Shown in pieces: positions 12,902-16,555 of a DNA stretch of 16,555 bases. Where the stretch lies: the NCBI GenBank assembly GCA_035298385.1, contig DATGYC010000265.1, positions 1-16,555 on the forward strand, read 5' to 3'. The stretch's first letter is position 1; each line of letters begins with the position of its first letter. This stretch comes from DATGYC01 sp035298385 (GTDB lineage Bacteria; Bacillota; Sulfobacillia; Symbiobacteriales; Symbiobacteriaceae). The translations under genes and the position numbers were made by a program. The notes beneath the pieces were generated by a model. That model was not told the origin of the DNA. It saw only the letters and a list, made by a program, of their open reading frames with translations, and did not search any database.

Positions 12902-13789
12902 TTAGGAGACGATCAGGGCCTCTTCGGCCGAATGGCCCTGGGCGGCCCGGAAGGAGACGATGGCGACCTCCAACTGACTGTCGTCCGGCTCGCGGGTGGT
13001 CAGGCCCTGGAGCCACATACCCGGCCGGCTGATCAGGTTGACCAGGCTGTTATCATACGTGCCCAGCAGGCGGATCAGTTCAAAGGAGATGCCCGCCACG
13101 ATCGGCATCATCAGGATGCGCACGAAGATGCGCAGCAAGACGTTGTCGACCGAGAGGACGGAGAAGATGAGGATGGAGATGACGACCACGTAGAGCAAGA
13201 AGGAGGTGCCGCAACGCTTGTGCTCCCGGGAAGCTACACGTGCGGCCGCCACGGTCAGGGGCGCCCCCGTCTCATACGCGTTGATCACCTTATGCTCCGC
13301 CCCGTGGTACTGGTAGACCCGCTGGATATCCTTCGCCAGCGAGATCGCGACCATGTAGCCGATAAAGAGTGCCAAGCGGAAGGCACCCTCTACGACATGG
13401 CTTAGGCCGCCCGTCCCCACCCACTGACGGGTGAAGTGTGTGGCCAGGGTCGGCACCCCGACGAAGACCGCCAGGGCCACAACGATGCCTAGCGTCGAGG
13501 TGAGGGCCATCTCCTTCTTGCTGAGCGGCTCCTCCTCCGGCATCGCCTGGCTGGCGGAGTACATGAGGGCGGACATGCCCATCGAGAGGGTCTCGACGAG
13601 GGCGACCATGCCACGCAAGACCGGAATCCGGAGCAGCGGAACACGCTGGAGAATCGACTTGACCTCCTGCTGCTGGATCGCGATCTGTCCGTCGGGCCGC
13701 CGCACGGCTACCGCCAGATGGCGCGGGCCCCGCATCATGACGCCTTCCAGGACAGCCTGTCCACCATAGGTAACCGCCTGCTCGCTCAT
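12902..13789 (-). CDS. DUF1385 family integral membrane protein (YqhQ-like)
   Basis: A 295-aa conserved membrane protein. Family hallmarks are GGQAVLEGVMMRG (9-21), YHGAEHKVINAYE (161-173) and HKRCGTSF (190-197), whose His, Glu and Cys residues look like a metal or catalytic site. Hydrophobic segments lie at approximately 98-118, 135-152, 197-215 and beyond. ATG at 13787-13789 is preceded by GGAGG at a long spacing (12 nt); the open frame extends upstream through the rpmE terminator and into rpmE and is not used. Its place between rpmE and prfA is conserved in Bacillota. No established function is known to me. Confidence 0.92.
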   Translation of the reverse strand: MSEQAVTYGGQAVLEGVMMRGPRHLAVAVRRPDGQIAIQQQEVKSILQRVPLLRIPVLRGMVALVETLSMGMSALMYSASQAMPEEEPLSKKEMALTSTLGIVVALAVFVGVPTLATHFTRQWVGTGGLSHVVEGAFRLALFIGYMVAISLAKDIQRVYQYHGAEHKVINAYETGAPLTVAAARVASREHKRCGTSFLLYVVVISILIFSVLSVDNVLLRIFVRILMMPIVAGISFELIRLLGTYDNSLVNLISRPGMWLQGLTTREPDDSQLEVAIVSFRAAQGHSAEEALIVS

Positions 13790-13817
13790 GGCCGCCGCAC
13801 ACCTCCCATGTAATTGA

Positions 13818-13843
13818 AAAGCAGAGCACGGTGGCTCTGCTTT
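13818..13843 (-). terminator. Intrinsic terminator after rpmE
   Basis: On the minus strand AAAGCAGAGC pairs perfectly with GCTCTGCTTT (arms 13834-13843 and 13818-13827, loop of 6), followed by TCAATTACATG after the terminal T-run. It sits between rpmE and the DUF1385 gene, so it may only partly block readthrough; I found no separate promoter for DUF1385 in the 28 nt after it. Confidence 0.8.
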
Positions 13844-13865
13844 AACGGCACAATGTGTGATCGAC

Positions 13866-14063
13866 TTACCGGTTGTACTTCTTCTTGAAGCGATCGATGC
13901 GGCTACCCGCCTCAATGCGCTTGCCGGTGCCGGTGTAGAACGGGTGGCAGTTGGCGCAGATTTCAACGGAGATCTGCTTCTTGGTCGAGAGGAGCTCGTA
14001 CGACGCACCGCAGCCGCAAGTGATCTTGGTCTTCTGGGTATTCGGGTGGATACCAGTCTTCAC
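13866..14063 (-). CDS. rpmE: 50S ribosomal protein L31 (zinc-binding form)
   Basis: A 65-aa large-subunit protein. The four Cys residues C16, C18, C36 and C39 (CGC and CANC) mark the zinc-containing form rather than the Cys-free paralogue made under zinc starvation. The start is GTG at 14061-14063 with GAAGGGG about 10 nt upstream. It has its own promoter (14232-14260), a leader of about 160 nt with a large hairpin, and a terminator. Confidence 0.97.
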   Translation of the reverse strand: MKTGIHPNTQKTKITCGCGASYELLSTKKQISVEICANCHPFYTGTGKRIEAGSRIDRFKKKYNR

Positions 14064-14124
14064 GGTAAGTGTTCCCCTTCCTGTCCGATTGCTTCGAACC
14101 CTGCCGCCGTTCCCGGTCCATTCT

Positions 14125-14166
14125 TCGTCTCGGCCAGCTCAATTGATCTTGACCTAGCCGGGACGA
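14125..14166 (-). promoter_or_regulatory. Long hairpin in the rpmE leader
   Basis: On the minus strand TCGTC-C-CGGCTAGGTCAA (14166-14149) pairs with TTGAGCTGGCCG-A-GACGA (14142-14125) with one U-G pair, one mismatch and one C-A mismatch between the two stems. The loop is GATCAA (14148-14143). It lies in the untranslated leader of rpmE. Ribosomal protein leaders often bind the encoded protein for feedback control; L31 leaders have been described in several phyla. Whether this is one is inference. Confidence 0.5.
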
Positions 14167-14231
14167 CCGGTAGAGCAGTTGCTGACTACTTTCAGGGCGG
14201 TGGTCTACGAAGTCGGATTGAGTTCCGTTGA

Positions 14232-14260
14232 ATTATATCACGCGTTTCAAGCGGGTGCAA
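14232..14260 (-). promoter_or_regulatory. sigma-A promoter of rpmE (extended -10)
   Basis: On the minus strand TTGCAC (14255-14260), a 17-nt spacer ending in TGA, and a perfect TATAAT (14232-14237). The TG one base before the -10 makes an extended -10. Transcription would start near 14225, about 160 nt before the rpmE GTG. Confidence 0.85.
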
Positions 14261-14264
14261 CGAC

Positions 14265-14301
14265 ACCTATAAAGGAGGAGTTTCTTCCTCTACCTATAAA
14301 G
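14265..14301 (+). repeat. Direct repeat ACCTATAAAG before the acylase-like gene
   Basis: ACCTATAAAG occurs at 14265-14274 and 14292-14301 (27-nt period), with a GAGGA/TCCTC hairpin between. TATAAA in the first copy could act as a -10 with TTTCAA (14245-14250) as a weak -35 at 17 nt, overlapping the divergent rpmE promoter. Function uncertain. Confidence 0.35.
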
Positions 14302-14333
14302 TTTCTCTGTAGCTTTCTTCTGGGGGACTGAAT

Positions 14334-16555
14334 TTGCGACGCCTATTTGGTCTTTTGGGGCTGCTTCTCGGGGGAAGCGCTCTTCTTTCGATCTGGTCAC
14401 CACTGGCCTGGCTGCGCTGGCCCAGCCTGTTACTGGCGGTGGGCGTTCTTGTCGTGCTGTGGCAGTTCTATAAGTCGTTGCCGCGGCAGAGCGGCACGCT
14501 TCATCTGCGCGGGCTGGGCGCCCCCGTTCAGGTCACCTATGACGAGCGCGGCGTCCCTCACATCACGGCTGAGAACATGGCCGACCTCTACCGGGCCCAG
14601 GGTTACCTGACGGCCAGCGATCGGCTCTGGTCCATGGACGCCCTACGCCGACTAGGCGGCGGGCGCCTCGCCGAGATCTTTGGGCCCCGCTACCTAAGTT
14701 GGGACAAGCATATCCGGGCCGTGGGGCTGCACCGCGCAGCGAAAGCCTCCCTGGACTGCTACACGCCCGAGGAAACGGCACTCTTGGCTGCCTATGCCGA
14801 GGGGGTCAACACGCGGATCCGGCAAGGCCGGCTCCCCTTCCCGTTCTGGCTGCTCCGCTACCGGCCGGAACTCTGGCGCCCCGCCGACTCCCTCATGATC
14901 TACCGACTCCTCCAGTACGAGTGGAGCGGCAGCGTTCTCGCCGCCGGTGTCGCTACCCGACTCTGGCAGACGGTGGGCGGAGAGGCCACCACCGAACTCC
15001 TGCAGGAGCGGGTGGAGCCAGCCGTTGCAGCCGCCCTCAACAATCGTCCCTTCCCGCCCTTGGATGACCTGCTTGAGCTCTTGCCGTTCTGGGTAGGCGA
15101 GTCTGCTCCGGGCGGTAGCTGGCTGATGACCGGGGAACGGAGCCGCTCGGGGGCGCCCCTGCTGCACATCGCTCCACGGATCCGCTTGCGCATCCCCGTA
15201 CCCTTCTACTCGGTCCACCTGCGCGGGCCCGACGGGCTTGAGGTGATGGGCGCCAGTCTGCCCGGCGTCCCCGGTCTGTTGATGGGCCGAAACGCTACGC
15301 TAGCATGGGGATTGACCCCGCCAGCACAGGGGCCCGACCTGGTGCTGGAAGAGCGGCGCCCGGGGAATCCCCTGGAGTTCCGTACCCCAAGGGGCTGGCA
15401 GGCGGCCACGCTCTACAAAGAGGCATTCCGTGGACACAGCGAGAGCGAGGTCCCGGTCACCGCGAATGGTCCTGTCCTAGCGTCGAACGAAGAGAGTGCC
15501 GTCTCGCTCCGCTGGGCGGGACTGCGGCCCGCCGCTGATTTGCGCCCGCTCTGGGCGCTGGCCCGGGCCCGGTCCTGGTCCGACGCCACCGAGGTACTTG
15601 GCGGAACGGACGCCCCGCTCTTCGGGCTCCTCCTCGCCGACCGGAACGGCACAACGGCGCAGGTTGAACTCTCGCTGCGGCCAATTCTGGCCGGCGATCG
15701 GCCAGGCGCCAGCCTGCGGCCCTGGCCGGTTGTGCCGGGCTGGCTCCCCGCCTACCAACTAAAGGGCTGGGCGCCCCCGCTCCTGCGAGCGGCTCAGGTC
15801 AATCCGGCTGAAGGCTTTTGCGTGGCGGGCGCCCCCTCCTACTCCGCCGCCCAGTTGTCCGAACTGCTGGCGGGTGCAAAGCACCTGACAGCGCCTGACC
15901 TGCATCAGATTCACCGGGACGCCGCCAACCTGCAGGCCCAGCATCTTGTCCCGTTGCTCCTGCGGACGATCTACCGTGGATTGGGCCGGGGGCCAGCCTG
16001 GGAAGGCCTGACCGATCTCGAGAAGCGCTGCCTGCTTCTGCTCTCTGAATGGGACCGCCGCGATACCGCCCAGTCTCCCGGTGCAGCCCTTTGGCACCAC
16101 TGGTACAACTTCCTGCTGGAGGCGATCTTCCGGCCTCAGATGGGCCACCTGCTCTACCAGCAGTTCCGCACCACCGCCCTGCACCCCCTTCAGGCTGACC
16201 GGCTGATCGAGCAGGTAGCCGGGGGCGCCCCCAGTCCCTGGCTCGCTCTAGAGGGTGAGTTGGGCCTTGGGCGCTTGGTCATCCAATCCTACCGGCGGGC
16301 GGTCAACCTAGTCGCCGCCCGGCAGGGTCCGAATCCGGACGCCTGGCGCTGGGGCCGAGAGCATGGCGTCACCCTCCGGCACAACCTGGCACAGGCCATG
16401 GGGCCCTTGGAGCCCTACCTGCGGCTGGGGCCCTTCCCGCTCAGCGGCAGCCCGGTCAGCGTGGCGGCCTCTTCCAGTCGCCTGACCAAGCCCTTCGCCG
16501 TCACGGCGATGGCGCCCTGGGTGATGGGTGTCGACCTCGGCGAGGGCGGTAGCGA
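14334..16555 (+). CDS. Penicillin acylase family protein, degenerate active site (3' end outside window)
   Basis: An open frame of 740 codons that runs off the window. The start is probably TTG at 14334-14336 with GGGGGA 6 nt upstream; an in-frame TAG lies at 14310-14312. Two hydrophobic segments (approximately 4-22 and 26-44) suggest a membrane anchor or signal. The rest follows the penicillin acylase (Ntn-hydrolase) layout: VTYDERGVPHITAENMADLYRAQGYLTASDRLWSMD, then the beta-chain start region, AWGLT, and late WGREHGVTLRH plus GPFPLSGSP. The key sites are abnormal: the usual S-N-N/A-W at the autocleavage site reads PGGSW (S262 next to W263), NDPH reads HIAPR (278-282), and ANNRP reads VAGAPSY (497-503). 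It may be non-catalytic, or use altered chemistry. Confidence 0.85.
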   Translation, partial: MRRLFGLLGLLLGGSALLSIWSPLAWLRWPSLLLAVGVLVVLWQFYKSLPRQSGTLHLRGLGAPVQVTYDERGVPHITAENMADLYRAQGYLTASDRLWSMDALRRLGGGRLAEIFGPRYLSWDKHIRAVGLHRAAKASLDCYTPEETALLAAYAEGVNTRIRQGRLPFPFWLLRYRPELWRPADSLMIYRLLQYEWSGSVLAAGVATRLWQTVGGEATTELLQERVEPAVAAALNNRPFPPLDDLLELLPFWVGESAPGGSWLMTGERSRSGAPLLHIAPRIRLRIPVPFYSVHLRGPDGLEVMGASLPGVPGLLMGRNATLAWGLTPPAQGPDLVLEERRPGNPLEFRTPRGWQAATLYKEAFRGHSESEVPVTANGPVLASNEESAVSLRWAGLRPAADLRPLWALARARSWSDATEVLGGTDAPLFGLLLADRNGTTAQVELSLRPILAGDRPGASLRPWPVVPGWLPAYQLKGWAPPLLRAAQVNPAEGFCVAGAPSYSAAQLSELLAGAKHLTAPDLHQIHRDAANLQAQHLVPLLLRTIYRGLGRGPAWEGLTDLEKRCLLLLSEWDRRDTAQSPGAALWHHWYNFLLEAIFRPQMGHLLYQQFRTTALHPLQADRLIEQVAGGAPSPWLALEGELGLGRLVIQSYRRAVNLVAARQGPNPDAWRWGREHGVTLRHNLAQAMGPLEPYLRLGPFPLSGSPVSVAASSSRLTKPFAVTAMAPWVMGVDLGEGGS

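Noticed and set aside
13790..14008. Upstream extension of the DUF1385 frame by 73 codons
   Set aside because: It would cross the rpmE terminator and run antiparallel in frame space through rpmE itself; it is Arg/Ser-rich with no family resemblance.
14271..14280. Strong Shine-Dalgarno-like AAAGGAGGAG
   Set aside because: No ATG, GTG or TTG within usable distance; it forms part of a small hairpin between two direct repeats.
1..16555. CRISPR array, insertion sequence, tRNA or rRNA
   Set aside because: Scanning by eye found no regularly spaced repeats, transposase-like protein, tRNA cloverleaf or rRNA motif.

Overview
The window looks like a chromosomal stretch from a GC-rich member of the Bacillota (Firmicutes). 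The main evidence is gene order. Read on the minus strand from high to low coordinate it runs rpmE, DUF1385 (yqhQ-like), prfA, prmC, tsaC/ywlC, ywlE, rpiB, ywlG, upp, comEB-like, tagO/wecA-like, wecB, then atpZ-atpI-atpB-atpE. This is the classic Bacillota neighbourhood. glyA, often found between ywlG and upp, is absent, and so is spoIIR. I cannot name a genus. Many starts are GTG or TTG and the codons are GC-rich.

Layout. Positions 1-1596 (minus): start of the F0F1 ATP synthase operon, with a strong sigma-A promoter at 1644-1672. 1597-1847: non-coding, with four successive inverted repeats. 1848-4154 (minus): UDP-GlcNAc 2-epimerase and a polyprenyl-phosphate GlcNAc-1-phosphate transferase, the precursor pair for a cell-wall or surface polymer, with a promoter at 4222-4250. 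4155-4635: mostly empty. 4636-8405 (minus): nucleotide salvage (dCMP deaminase-like, upp), ywlG, rpiB, arginine-phosphatase-like ywlE and tsaC, largely with overlapping or closely spaced ends. 10548-10803 (minus): decayed VOC/DinB debris. 10836-13789 (minus): prmC, prfA and the DUF1385 membrane protein. 13866-14063 (minus): rpmE, with its own promoter, a long structured leader and a terminator. 14334-16555 (plus): a membrane-anchored penicillin-acylase-family protein, cut by the window end, whose active-site motifs are degenerate.

The most striking part is a plus-strand island (about 8520-10506) inserted in the otherwise minus-strand block. It has a sigma-A-like promoter, then a clear GEMM-I cyclic-di-GMP riboswitch aptamer (8568-8655). 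The downstream sequence can fold either into an antiterminator, which uses the 3' arm of P1, or into a 14-bp terminator hairpin. A second very strong terminator hairpin follows at 8774-8813, then an ECF-type promoter candidate right in front of the first gene. The operon encodes an ECF sigma factor, a small two-helix membrane protein (probable anti-sigma) and a membrane protein with an extracytoplasmic domain and a C-terminal double zinc ribbon. The inferred logic is that c-di-GMP shuts off the primary transcript while the sigma factor may sustain its own expression from the distal promoter. All of this was read by eye; no folding or database search was run.
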